From Clavaria fumosa (lineage: Eukaryota; Basidiomycota; Agaricomycetes; Agaricales; Clavariaceae): DNA of 64,000 nt. The position numbers were made by a program, and so were the translations under genes. Location of the stretch: positions 434,001 to 498,000 of the forward strand of contig OX637795.1 of NCBI GenBank assembly GCA_951802425.1, in the 5' to 3' direction. Numbering within the stretch: the stretch's first letter is position 1; each line of letters starts with the position of its first letter. The notes beneath the pieces were generated by a model. That model ran no database searches, was not told where the DNA came from, and saw only the letters and a program-made list of their open reading frames with translations. Positions 53,307 to 63,700 of this stretch are shown piece by piece.

Positions 53307-56300
53307 TTAAGCTTCACCGGAGATTTTCGAGGATGAACCACGGGCCTTCCTCCTCTTAGCAGTCATCCAGACGAACTCTGGATGGGTGTCATGAAAGTGT
53401 CTGATTGCCTCTTCCGCGTGTCCCAATTCCTTCTCTGGTTTCCACATGTCTTCGTTTGGTCCATATCCTTCCCATCCGACTAGGTACTGTTTCTGACTTC
53501 GCCATAGCCGTCCATCCTTGATTTCACCAATCTCGTACTCCTCCTCTCCCTCCACTTCTACTGGCGGTGGTGGGGGTTCTACTCGTCCTGGAATCATTGA
53601 TTCCTCGTATGGATATAGCAGGGAGATGTGAAACACTGGGTGGACCCGAATCGAGGCTGGTAGTTCCAATTTGTAGTTGACGTCAGAGAGAACTTCAATG
53701 ACCTCAAATGGTCCTAGTCGTCGATCAGCCAGTGTCTTACTGGGGGCTGTGGTGGTGATATTTCTGGCATCTAACCACACCTTCTGTCCTAGTTTAAATG
53801 GTGATTCTTTCTGACGGTCCTTGTCGTAGTACCGCGCCATTTGTTCCTGAGACAGCTTCATAGCTGCTCTCAGTTCGTCCTGTACCTGATGGAGATGGCT
53901 GACTACTTCCTCCGCCTTGGGCACCCCTGTATCCTTTCCTGTGTCAAATGTCATCCTTGGATGATATCCCCTCGCAGCATAGAAGGGAGATTGCTTAGTG
54001 GTGGTGCTAACATTGTTGTTGTAGGCGAATTCTGCCATTGGCAGGTAGTGGCTCCAGTCATTCTGTCGATAGCGACAGAAGAGTCGTAAGTATTGCTTTA
54101 AGGTCTGATTGATTCGTTCGGTCTGTCCATCTGTCTGTGGGTGGTATGCAGTGGAATAGGCCCCCTGTACGCCTAACTTCTTGAACACTCCTCTCATCAA
54201 CTTGGATGTGAATTGTGTTCCTCGGTCTGAGATCATCTTCTCTGGGACTCCATGCAGCTTCCAGACATGTTGTAAATACAAGTCAATGGTCTCTTCTGTG
54301 TCAATGTCTGACTTGACTGGAATGAAATGTGCTTCCTTGGTTAGATGGTCTGCTACCACCCAAATTCCATCGTATCCTGCCGACTTAGGTAATTCCACGA
54401 TGAAGTCATTGGTGGCCACTTGCCAAGGTCGTTCTGCTGGTGGAATGGGTCGAAGTTCCCCTCTGGGCTTCTGCGCCCAGTTCTTCTTCCGATTGCAGGT
54501 GTCGCAGGTTTCTACGTAATGCTTGATGTACCTGGTCATCCCTGGCCACCAGTAGTTCCGGGAAATAAGTTCCATTGTCTTGTAGACCCCTGGATGGCCT
54601 ACTTCTAGTGAGTCGTGGTGCAGTTTAACCAGATCTCTTCGTATCCCTGGGTTGTCTGGTACGCATACCTTCCCCTGGAAGAGTAGTAATCCATCTTCCA
54701 GGTTCCAATCTTCCAGTCCTTTTCGCAGTTGCCTTGGTCCCATCTTCAGGAGTTTCATTGCTTCCATCACCTCCGGGTCGTACTCTACTTCCTTCCTAAT
54801 TCGTTTCCGAATAGGGTGATCCTGGAGGCTTGAAGCATGTCCTCTTTTCAGGGCACAGATCCTAATCCTTTCTGGTTGTAGCACCTCTGGGGAGTTCAGC
54901 TGTAGGACCTGCCATCCTTGGTTGTCTGGGGTTTCTGGCTTATGGTCGGGCCTCCGTGATAGTTTGTCTGGCTTCCCTCCCAGTCGTCCAGGTCGATGCT
55001 TGATCTCGTAGTCAAATCGTGTCAGGAATAAACCCCACCTCGCCTGCCTCCGGGTGAGTGTCTGTGCTCCCCCAAAGTACTGCAAGTTCTGATGGTCAGA
55101 TAGAATGGTTACCCTGTGTCGTGCCCCTTCCAAGTAATGTCGCCACTGTTTAAGAGCCAGAATGATAGCCAGTAGCTCCTTGTCGTAAATCTGGTAGTTT
55201 CTCTCAGCGGCATTCATTGCTTTTGACATGAAGGCTATCGGGTGCACATTCCCATCCTCTCCCTTCTGTGACAATACTGCTCCGACTGCAAAGTCTGAAG
55301 CATCACACTCCACTACATAGGGCTCCTCCGGATTTGGGATGATCAAGACAGGGGCGTCCTTGAACTTATCCTTGTACTGTCTGAATGCTTGTCCTTGTTC
55401 CTCTCCCCATTCAAAGACCTTCCCTTTCTTCAATAGACTAGTCAAAGGTCTGACCTGTTCAGAGTACCCTTTGATAAACCTTCGGTAGAAATTGCCGAAC
55501 CCCAGGACTTCCTGTATCCCCTTCACAGTTGTTGGTTCTGGCCAGTCCATGATCGCCTGTACCTTTGCTGGATCCATTCTGATTTGATTGTGTGAAATCA
55601 AAAACCCTAAGTATTCCGTCTCTCCACGGAAGAACTTGCACTTTTCTGGTTTACAGAATAGGTCATTCTCCTGTAGTCGTCGAAGCACCTCCAGGACTGT
55701 CGTCACATGCTCCTCTCTTGTCTCTGAGAATATCAGGATGTCGTCCAGGTATACCACCACGTTGGCCATATCTTTGAATATGTCGTGCATCATCCGCTGG
55801 AAGGTTGCCGGAGCGTTACACAGTCCGAACCCCATAACCTCCGGTTCATACAATCCTTCCTCAGTCACGAAGGCAGCCTTGTACTGGTCTCCTTTCCTTA
55901 CCCGGACGTTATTGTATCCCCACCGTAAATCCAAGGCCGTGAAGTAATAGGCCAAGGCCAGTTTGTCAAGTAAGGTCTGAGTCAAGGGTAGTGGGAACCG
56001 ATCCTTGATGGTAATTGCATTCAGCTTCCTATAATCAACCACTAACCTCAGGCTACCATCCTTTTTCTTGATGAAGAACACTGGTGAGGCTGCTGGTGAC
56101 CCTGGTCCTTCTGACTTCCTGATGTATCCTTTGGCTAGGTTCTCGTCCAGGTACTCCATCAAGGCTTCTCTTTCTTTCGGGGACATGGCGTACTTCTTGG
56201 AGTTAGGTAAGGGCGCTCCTTCCTCCAAGTTTATTGCGTGGTCCCATGGTTTCCTCTCGGGAAGTCGTTCTGATGCCTTTTGTTCGAACACCTTCTTGTA

Positions 56301-57131
56301 CCTTCGAAACTCCTTGGGTACCATTTCTTCGAACGTCCGTACCTTCTCTTGTCGAAGTACCTGCTCTGCTATTTGCTGTGACTTGGTAAACCCTGCGGCA
56401 ATTTGCATGATCCTTTCTGTATCCGTAACCTCGAACACTTGGTCTCCCTCTTCGGGTTGGTCATCTTCATTGGGTTCTTCTTCTTCTCCCTCTAGACATT
56501 CAGTGGTGTCTTCGAATTCCTTCATCAACCTCTGAAAGGTGTCCTTTGCATTTATTCCTCCAAAGCTCATTGTCACTGGGGTATAGCGCCTCCCTTTCTC
56601 TTTCGTGCAGCTCACCGGGCACTTGGAGAATGTGAACTTCCCTGTCCTCCAATCTATGGTTGGGTTGTGTTTCCTCAACCAGTCGATTCCTATGATGACG
56701 TCTTCGACCCCTATGTCTGCTATCAATAGGTTCTCCTTTGATTCATGCCCCTGTGCCTTCAGGGTCGCCTTCACTTGATGGGTGATCTTCCCGATCTGGT
56801 TAGGGGTCCCATCAATATTGGTCAGGGAAATTGCCTTTCTGAGGTGCTGTCGCCTGAATCGCTTGGCCAGTCTTGGGGATATGAACAGACTTGAGGCCCC
56901 ACTGTCCACCAGTGCCCTTACCTTAGTATTTATTCTCTCAGTCTCCAGCATGATGTCAAGATAAATATGGTCATCATTTGGGACTGATCGAATAAATACA
57001 GGTGCAGACTCTGGGGTACTATAGGTCGAAGAGTTTGTGGGTTCTCCCTTCAACCTTCCTGAAAATCCTCTTCTTTCTTGGTTTCTTCGTTTGCTGTTCC
57101 TCGGATTTGCATTCTCTGTCGTTGAGGACAT
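53307..57131 (-). CDS. Y pol polyprotein (protease, RT, RNase H, integrase, chromodomain)
   Basis: 1274 codons. Aspartic protease ALVDSGASSLFISPRLA (about residue 75); RT with TALDLRWGYNNVRV and VVYLDDILIFSE (about 460); RNase H ECDASDFAVGAVLSQ, DKELLAIILALKQWRHYLEG and LSDHQNLQYF. Integrase: H2C2 finger (HDSLEVGHPGVY ... CDTCNRKK) and catalytic D-D-E in NDFIVELP, SDRGTQFTS and DGQTERINQ (about 909, 968, 1003). C-terminal chromodomain EIGEIKDGRLWRSQKQYLVG to WEGYGPNEDMWKPEKEL. It overlaps the gag end by 82 nt in the -1 frame, so expression probably needs -1 frameshifting. No stops inside: likely competent. Confidence 0.94.
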   Translation of the reverse strand: MSSTTENANPRNSKRRNQERRGFSGRLKGEPTNSSTYSTPESAPVFIRSVPNDDHIYLDIMLETERINTKVRALVDSGASSLFISPRLAKRFRRQHLRKAISLTNIDGTPNQIGKITHQVKATLKAQGHESKENLLIADIGVEDVIIGIDWLRKHNPTIDWRTGKFTFSKCPVSCTKEKGRRYTPVTMSFGGINAKDTFQRLMKEFEDTTECLEGEEEEPNEDDQPEEGDQVFEVTDTERIMQIAAGFTKSQQIAEQVLRQEKVRTFEEMVPKEFRRYKKVFEQKASERLPERKPWDHAINLEEGAPLPNSKKYAMSPKEREALMEYLDENLAKGYIRKSEGPGSPAASPVFFIKKKDGSLRLVVDYRKLNAITIKDRFPLPLTQTLLDKLALAYYFTALDLRWGYNNVRVRKGDQYKAAFVTEEGLYEPEVMGFGLCNAPATFQRMMHDIFKDMANVVVYLDDILIFSETREEHVTTVLEVLRRLQENDLFCKPEKCKFFRGETEYLGFLISHNQIRMDPAKVQAIMDWPEPTTVKGIQEVLGFGNFYRRFIKGYSEQVRPLTSLLKKGKVFEWGEEQGQAFRQYKDKFKDAPVLIIPNPEEPYVVECDASDFAVGAVLSQKGEDGNVHPIAFMSKAMNAAERNYQIYDKELLAIILALKQWRHYLEGARHRVTILSDHQNLQYFGGAQTLTRRQARWGLFLTRFDYEIKHRPGRLGGKPDKLSRRPDHKPETPDNQGWQVLQLNSPEVLQPERIRICALKRGHASSLQDHPIRKRIRKEVEYDPEVMEAMKLLKMGPRQLRKGLEDWNLEDGLLLFQGKVCVPDNPGIRRDLVKLHHDSLEVGHPGVYKTMELISRNYWWPGMTRYIKHYVETCDTCNRKKNWAQKPRGELRPIPPAERPWQVATNDFIVELPKSAGYDGIWVVADHLTKEAHFIPVKSDIDTEETIDLYLQHVWKLHGVPEKMISDRGTQFTSKLMRGVFKKLGVQGAYSTAYHPQTDGQTERINQTLKQYLRLFCRYRQNDWSHYLPMAEFAYNNNVSTTTKQSPFYAARGYHPRMTFDTGKDTGVPKAEEVVSHLHQVQDELRAAMKLSQEQMARYYDKDRQKESPFKLGQKVWLDARNITTTAPSKTLADRRLGPFEVIEVLSDVNYKLELPASIRVHPVFHISLLYPYEESMIPGRVEPPPPPVEVEGEEEYEIGEIKDGRLWRSQKQYLVGWEGYGPNEDMWKPEKELGHAEEAIRHFHDTHPEFVWMTAKRRKARGSSSKISGEA

Positions 57132-58435
57132 TCACGAGCAAGGTGTCCTTTCTGATCGCAAATAAAACATGTTCCTTCTTTGAGTCGTCTCATCCGTTCT
57201 GCTGGGGCGAGTCTTGAGGCTTTGATCGCCACTCTGTTCATGTCTCCCCTGGCTGTCTCTCCTTTGAAGGGTTGTCTGGGCGTCTTCCAGACTGGTCCCC
57301 TTTCTCTGATTCTTGTTAGGATACCTTGTTCATACTGGATGGCCACTCCAAGCAGTCCGGACACCGTTTCTGGTCTCTCGACATGCACCAGGAGATCCTT
57401 GATTGCTGGTTTCAATCCGTGATAGAACATCTCTCCTAAGGCGATTTCATTGTATCCACTCGGTACTGACCATCTGGTGAACATGGCGTGGTATTCAGAT
57501 ACTGTCTTCTCCTGTTTGAGTTCTCTGAGCTTTGCCCTGGCCATCTGTGGTTCATTGATGGGGCCCCAGAGTTTGGCGGCCTCTCCGAGGAGTGCGTTCC
57601 AATCACTGAGGAAGGGATGTTGCTGTGGGGTCCCTATTGTTGTCAATAATCCATAGGCCCAAGTCTTCACTACAGGTCCTTCAAACCATCGCAGGAACTG
57701 CAGGCACCTTGCTTCGTCTTGACCAGCTCCAAAATAGAATGGGTATGCTGCGAAATATAGGTATGCCTGCACCACGAATGGTCCCCAGTTCTCTCGCTCT
57801 CCATCAAATGGGACAGGGGGTGTTGGCTTTGGTGGTTTAGGTATTCCTATCCTCTCTGGCATTCCGATCATTCCTGGGTATCCTCCTCCTGGTGGGCCCC
57901 CTCCTGGTGGGCCTCCTCCTGGTGGGCCTCCTCCTGGTGGGCCTCCTCCTGGTGGGCCCCCACTTGGTGGTTCCCCTCCTGGCGGTCTCCTCCCGAACGG
58001 TTCACTCCCAGAAGGGTCCCTCCCTGGTGGGCCTCCACCTGGTGGTTTGCTTCCGGTCCCTCTTGGTAAGGTGAAGGGGTTAAACTCTGCTGCAGGTGCG
58101 GTGCTTTCCTTCACTCCTTCGAAGGGATCTGTTAACATGGTGACCCTTCCTTTGCCCTTTGGTGCTGGTGTTGGTGTTGTCGGTTCCTGCTTGGGTATAA
58201 AGTATTCTCGTTCTGCACTCACGGAGGTCTCCACCTCTGGTAGTCCCATCTTTGCCCTGTACTTGGCTTCTTCTTCCCTGTGTGTGGCCATCTCGGCCTC
58301 AAACTCCCTTTCTCTTCTAAAGATGTCTTCTTCTAATCCTGATGCCAGAACTGAAGTCTGTCTTTCTGCTGTATAGGCCGTGGCAATCTTTGCCCCTCCC
58401 TTGCTCCCTGGAATATCTTCTTTAACGGAGCTCAT
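57050..58435 (-). CDS. Y gag
   Basis: 461 codons from MSSVKEDIPGSKGG. A Gly/Pro-rich middle (about residues 130-180) is built of tandem GGPPG units. The capsid-like part has VPFDGERENWGPFVVQAYLY and ARAKLRELKQEKTVSEYHAM. A zinc knuckle CFICDQKGHLARECP lies near the C-terminus. It packages element RNA. The Gly/Pro tract is encoded by a 15-bp repeat (CCTCCTCCTGGTGGG on the plus strand, about 57890-57950) that may vary in length between copies. Confidence 0.92.
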   Translation of the reverse strand: MSSVKEDIPGSKGGAKIATAYTAERQTSVLASGLEEDIFRREREFEAEMATHREEEAKYRAKMGLPEVETSVSAEREYFIPKQEPTTPTPAPKGKGRVTMLTDPFEGVKESTAPAAEFNPFTLPRGTGSKPPGGGPPGRDPSGSEPFGRRPPGGEPPSGGPPGGGPPGGGPPGGGPPGGGPPGGGYPGMIGMPERIGIPKPPKPTPPVPFDGERENWGPFVVQAYLYFAAYPFYFGAGQDEARCLQFLRWFEGPVVKTWAYGLLTTIGTPQQHPFLSDWNALLGEAAKLWGPINEPQMARAKLRELKQEKTVSEYHAMFTRWSVPSGYNEIALGEMFYHGLKPAIKDLLVHVERPETVSGLLGVAIQYEQGILTRIRERGPVWKTPRQPFKGETARGDMNRVAIKASRLAPAERMRRLKEGTCFICDQKGHLARECPQRQRMQIRGTANEETKKEEDFQEG

Positions 58436-58772
58436 CGGTATGACTTCTTCTTTCGTGCGGGTTCCTGCAAATGATCTCTATGATCCTTCCTTCCGGGTTA
58501 TGCTCGATCTGTACTTCTGCTCTGAGTGCGTCAAGCCAGGTGATTGGGTACCCTAGGTTGGCGTAGTCTCGGTGTTTAAACTCGAGTGCGGGTACAAATG
58601 AGATGACTGGATTTCTTTCTCGCTCTGCTATCCCTTCCTGGGCAGCGTATAATACTTGCAGGTTCCGATGTGCGGTTCTCCTCTGAATGCTTCTAGGGGG
58701 TATTACTCTCCCTAAGGGTCGTGTCCACAATACTGCGGCGTCCAAGACTCGTCCCACTATGTTCTGTTCCAA
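58422..58772 (-). CDS. Small leader ORF of Y, overlapping gag start
   Basis: 116 codons between the 5' LTR and gag, overlapping the gag start by 14 nt in another frame. It contains LGRVIPPRSIQRRTAHRNLQ and LGYPITWLDALRAEVQIEHN. No family recognised. It might be an upstream regulatory ORF or an extra gene of this lineage. Confidence 0.4.
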   Translation of the reverse strand: MEQNIVGRVLDAAVLWTRPLGRVIPPRSIQRRTAHRNLQVLYAAQEGIAERERNPVISFVPALEFKHRDYANLGYPITWLDALRAEVQIEHNPEGRIIEIICRNPHERRSHTDELR

Positions 58773-59653
58773 ATTGGTAACAGAGATATCTGAATCGTCT
58801 GGGTCAACGTGTCTTCTTCTTCTTCGAGGTAGTCTCTCTCGTCTTTCTTCAGAGGTGTCTGTGGTCTCCCAATCCGGTTCTCTCTCTCGCTCTAGGCTTA
58901 CTGAAGAGCTTCGATCTTGTGTCGGGCTTGTGACAGCAAAACCCCTTTGGTGTGCAAGGGTAGAGCGAAGGGTCTGTTCAGTTTCTAACGCTAGTCGATA
59001 GTCCTGGCGGACTTGTCTCTCGATATGCAGGGAATACTCCTGCAGTAGTCGAAGTGTCTGGTAATAAGTCTGGGGATTGGCTCGGAGTAGTCGGTCCTTT
59101 ATCCAAGTCCTTGTATACCTTTGGTAATACTCGAACCGATAGAGGTTCTGCTCAATCGATGGGTGGCTGGTGAAACTCTCAGGAGGGATGACTTGCGACC
59201 TTAAAGGTGGGAAGACGAATCCTTCCAGTGCGAAGCTCTCAGCAGCGACGTTTGCTGTCAGACTTAGTTGAGGTCTCTCAAGTAAGTGTATAGACGAAAA
59301 GATCGAAGCTAGGGTACATGTGGGTTGGTCTCAGGTCTTATATACTCTAGCTATGGGCTGTACGTGATGTATGAGTCATTGATTAAATATCGGAATCTGA
59401 TAGATGATCAGGAAAGCTGCGCGCTTGCACTGGAATGATGAGTCCGAGTAGTGTCGATCTTTGTTGGGATCCTTGTGATGATGATGTCATCCGCGATCAG
59501 ATAGGGTCCCCGCTTCGATGCATTACATCATGTCGGCTGCATCTGATCTTGTTGGGGATATGATCAGAGGGTCAGCTGATCTGTGATCGAGCTGTTCTGA
59601 GTCATGATCTCTTGATCGATCAGTGTGATGCAGTGATCGAGTGAAACTGATCT

Positions 59654-60091
59654 TTGATCAGAGATCTTCTTAGGGGTGATCGTGTCTGGTGGATAGGGGT
59701 CTGCCCAATCGAGGTCGAGATCAGTCTGTGGCGGTTATTGGATAAAAGGACGGTCCTCCTCCTTTCGCCGTCCCTTCAGAGTCTGCCTGCTATGTGCTTC
59801 CAAGGCCACCACCTTGTCGAGTTCTTCCATAGCTCCTCCCTCTTCGCTCCTCGTACTGGAATCAAGCTCTCTTGCGATACCTTCCACTGGTGGGTTCAAC
59901 TCGTCCCTGCCGATGTGGACCTCTACTGGGTCCTCGACCGATGCTTCGCCTGTGGGGATCCCTCCCACCTTGTCAAGGATTGCTCCTTGACCCAAGGTCC
60001 TTACCGACGTATCTGTGACCTTCTCGAGGACCCTCATGGTGAGTTAGCCGAGCTGCTTCTCTCTGCCTCCAGTAAGTCTGATTCTTTATAG
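59654..60091 (+). CDS. Antisense LTR ORF with CCHC zinc knuckle (copy 2)
   Basis: Second copy of the ORF at 52235-52672. The only amino-acid change seen is VPADVDLYW for VPADADLYW; another base difference is silent in this frame. The knuckle CFACGDPSHLVKDC is intact. Confidence 0.45.
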   Translation: MIRDLLRGDRVWWIGVCPIEVEISLWRLLDKRTVLLLSPSLQSLPAMCFQGHHLVEFFHSSSLFAPRTGIKLSCDTFHWWVQLVPADVDLYWVLDRCFACGDPSHLVKDCSLTQGPYRRICDLLEDPHGELAELLLSASSKSDSL

Positions 60092-60263
60092 ATTGGGACT
60101 GGGCTCCTCCCCGCCCTCCCTCGCCAACTGCCTGGGCCACCACCCCTTGGGGTGACCAAGGTACTTGGTACCAAGGTGGGCAGGATTGGGCTGAGATTGG
60201 TTCTGGTCCTGTACATCCGGCTTACCGTCCCCAGGTCCAGATCCCCAACCTCTGGATACCCCG

Positions 60264-60578
60264 TTGGTGGCGCCTCCTCCGTCGCCCTCCCTTCCTACCG
60301 TTGACCTCCCCCCCGCCTATTCCCCCCTCCCGTCTCCTACTCTGGACGACGGAGGTCCTCTCGGCGCTGTGCGAGATCTGCGAGAGGCTGCCCTGGAGGC
60401 GGGAATCTGGGATGGTCAGTTCGCCTCCCATCCCTTGAGGGTAGCTCTCGGGTTCGTGGGTGAGTCTGACTTCTCAGACTCTTCAGATGAGTCGTGGGAA
60501 GAGGAGTCTTGGGGGTCTGAGTACGGCACCTCGGGCTCCTCCCTTGATGAAGAGGGGTCTTGGCTTTCTTTCGTGTAG
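60264..60578 (+). CDS. Antisense LTR ORF, Pro-rich then acidic (copy 2)
   Basis: Identical in translation to 52845-53159. Confidence 0.35.
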   Translation: MVAPPPSPSLPTVDLPPAYSPLPSPTLDDGGPLGAVRDLREAALEAGIWDGQFASHPLRVALGFVGESDFSDSSDESWEEESWGSEYGTSGSSLDEEGSWLSFV

Positions 60579-60713
60579 ATAAGTATTGTACTTATCTTGC
60601 GATAAAATATATAGTTGGGGTTTAGCCCCTTGTTCGCCTGATTTGCATGGTGTTCCTTAAGTTAAAGGATTGAAATTTGCTGGCCTGGTAGTACGGACGA
60701 CGCTTTCATGACA

Positions 60714-60718
60714 CAAGG
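60714..60718. repeat. Target-site duplication of Y, right copy (CAAGG)
   Basis: Matches 51496-51500. Confidence 0.92.
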
Positions 60719-63700
60719 GCCCAAACCCGAGCAGCACCATGTGCCCCCCAAATGGCGGAGGGATATGAGAAAGAGATTGCACGGCTCCGAGCCTGCATAG
60801 AGCTGTGTGAGAGAGAGAGGAGGACTCCCACTGGGGAGAAGAAGTGTGCCAGCCCCCTTTCCGTCCCTGTGCCTGCTGCAAGTATACCCCGATATACTAT
60901 CTTGCAGCGGAGACATACCCGAATTGGGGCTGAGGTGAAGGAGGAAGTGAGACTGGCAGAGCGCCTAACCAGAGTGCGGCCAGAAGTGCAGAAACATGTG
61001 CCACGAGAGCTAGCCATCCAGGTGCACTTGGAGGCTTTCAGCACTGGCAAAGGGACCACAATGAAGGCCCTTGTCGACTCAGGGTGCACCAACTGCTTCA
61101 TGGATTTGGAGTGGGCGAAAGGAGTGGGACTGGAGCCATCTCTCCTGCTGAACCCAATCACCATGTATAATGTGGATGGGACACAGAACAGGGATGGAAA
61201 GGTCCGATATGGGATAGAGGTGCTGGTGAGAGTTGGTGACCACCAGGAGCGGATCCACTTTCTGCTGGGAAAGACCCAGTCCCACAAGGTCATCCTTGGG
61301 CATGACTGGCTCAAGCGGCATAACCCGGATATCGACTGGCAGAAGGCAGAGCTGAGCCTTACCCGCTGCCCCCCACAGTGTTCCCCATCCCCTCGAGCCC
61401 CTGCACCCCTGAAAACGAGTACCCTCGCATCCATGAGTATTCTGGACACCCGTTTTCCCAACTCTGGCCCTACCCCCGATTGGCCCAGCTGCTACCCTTT
61501 GGTGTTTAGTGAAGCAAAGTGGGATGAACTTCCCTGCTCCCGACCAGACTTCGATATTAAGATCGAGTTCAAAAAGGACCCTGAGCACCTCTCCTCCAAG
61601 CTGTATTCTTTGACACGGCAGGAGATGGTGGAGATGAACCGTTGGGTGGATGAGCAGCTTGCTTCTGGACGAATCCGGCCCTCGAAATCCCCGTATGCCA
61701 GCCCCTTCTTCTTCAAACATGAGAAGGACAAACTGCGGCCAATCATCGACTACTCGAGGCTGAATGCACACCTGATCAAGGACAAGTACCCCCTCCCCCG
61801 CATCCGAGACACAGTGGATGTGCTTAAAGGAGCGTCGATCTACTCTAAGATTGATGCAAAGGGAGGTTTCCCATCTATGCAGGTCTGGCCTGAGCACCAG
61901 CACCGTTGCGCCTTCCTGACACCCCGTGGACTCTTCGAACCAGCTGTCATGTGGTTTGGACTGCAGAATGCCCCTGCCACCTTCCAACGCTTCATGAACC
62001 ATGTGTTGAGGGAGGAGATTGCAGGAGGACATGTGAGGGCCTATGTGGATGATGTCATTGTGTTTGCAGAGGACTTGGCTACACACCGGTACTGGATGGA
62101 TCGGGTCTTGAGGAAGTTTGGAGAGAATGGGTTGTGTCTCAAACTCAGTAAATGCGAGTTTGAGAAGAGTGAGATCATCTTCCTGGGGATGAAGATCTCC
62201 CACAACAGACTAGAGCATGATCTGGCCAAGGGTGCGGCAGTCCGAGATTGGCCACATCCTAAGAATGTGAAGGATGTCCAGAGGTTCAATGGGATGCTGA
62301 ACTACCTCCGCCGGCACATCCCAAATCTTTCTGCCCGGGCAAAGCCACTCTTCCGGCTGACTGGGAATGTTCCGTGGAAATGGGAGGAGGAGGAGGAAGC
62401 AGCCTTCCGAGATCTCCGCCAGGCACTCGTATCAGCCCCGGTCTTGGCTCTGCCTCAGGACAAAGGGAGATGGAAGGTAGAGACAGATGCAAGCAATCTG
62501 GCAACTGGTGGAGTGCTCTCGCAGCAGCAGACGGATGGAACCTGGAGAGTTGTTGACTATATCTCCAAGGCCCTCACTGCAGCTGAGAAGAACTACGATG
62601 TGTACGACAAGGAGTTCTTGGCTGTGATTCGGGCACTTCGCGAGTGGCGAGCATACCTCATTGGAGCAGAGGAGACAATCGAGATCTGGATGGACCATGC
62701 AAACCTCCAGTACTTCCGGAAGCCCCAGAAGTTGAAGCCGAGGCAGGTTCGTTGGGTTGGAGAGCTCCAGTGCTTTGACTTTGAGATAAAGTATCGCACT
62801 GGCAAGTCGAACACAAAGGCAGATGCACTCTCCCGGAGACTGGACTATGGAGAGATGGTGGAGGAGGATGCACCAGTGCAGGTTTTCCCGGAAACGGAAG
62901 TCCGTGTGTCATTCACATCGGAAATGGAGACGCTACTCCAGAAAAATAGCGCGGTACACATACAGAAGCCGGAGGAGCTTGATGATGAGTGGACACGAGA
63001 TCGTGCTGGACTCTGGCGAAAGGGGATAGTCACCTGGGTCCCCCTAGGAGCTCGTGAGGCCGTTCTTGAGTTTGAGCATGACCTCCCCGCTGCTGGACAC
63101 CCTGGGCCCCGGAAGTTGAGAGCAGCACTAGTGAAGGGTTATTGGTGGCCGGACATGGTAAAAGATGCGGATCGGTATGCCCAGGGGTGTGAGACATGCC
63201 AGCGGACGAAGCCCGACCGTACCAAGCGTGCTGCCCCACTGCACCCCCATCTGGTGCCCGATGGTCCCTGGTCGGTGATCTCATGGGACATAGTCGGTCC
63301 CCTCCCCCTCTCCCGTGGACATAATGCCATCCTTGTTATTGTCGACAAATTCACGAAACGGACACTGCTCGAAGCGATCGGGCTCGACCTCACAGGACTT
63401 GGAGTGGCGCGTCTCCTCCGGGATCGAGTGTTTCGTGACCATGGAGTCCCTCACAAGGTTGTGAGTGACCGGGGGTCCCAGTTCGTGTCCCGCTTCATGA
63501 AGGAGTTCTACTCCATGATCTGGGTAAAGGCAAATCCAAGTACTGCCTTTCATCCGCAGACTGATGGACAGACGGAACGGGCGAACCAGGAGATGGAGAT
63601 CTATCTCCGGGCTTACGTGGACCATCTCCAGGATGACTGGGCTGAATGGTTGTCCACTGCGGAGTTTGCTCTTAATAATCGTGAGCACTCAGCAACAGGA

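Larger units (their letters stand above)
51501..60713 (-). mobile_element. Gypsy chromovirus Y, full length, nested in X
   Basis: 9.2 kb with two 1794-bp LTRs (TGTCGGGC ... TCATGACA), gag and pol on the minus strand, and a perfect 5-bp target duplication. About four differences between the LTRs were noticed, all transitions, so insertion was recent. Both main ORFs are open. Confidence 0.93.
58920..60713 (-). repeat. Y 5' LTR (1794 bp)
   Basis: Right-hand LTR, 5' for the element. It differs from the 3' LTR at about 59135, 59565, 59874 and 59916, all transitions. It includes copies of the antisense ORFs. Confidence 0.93.
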
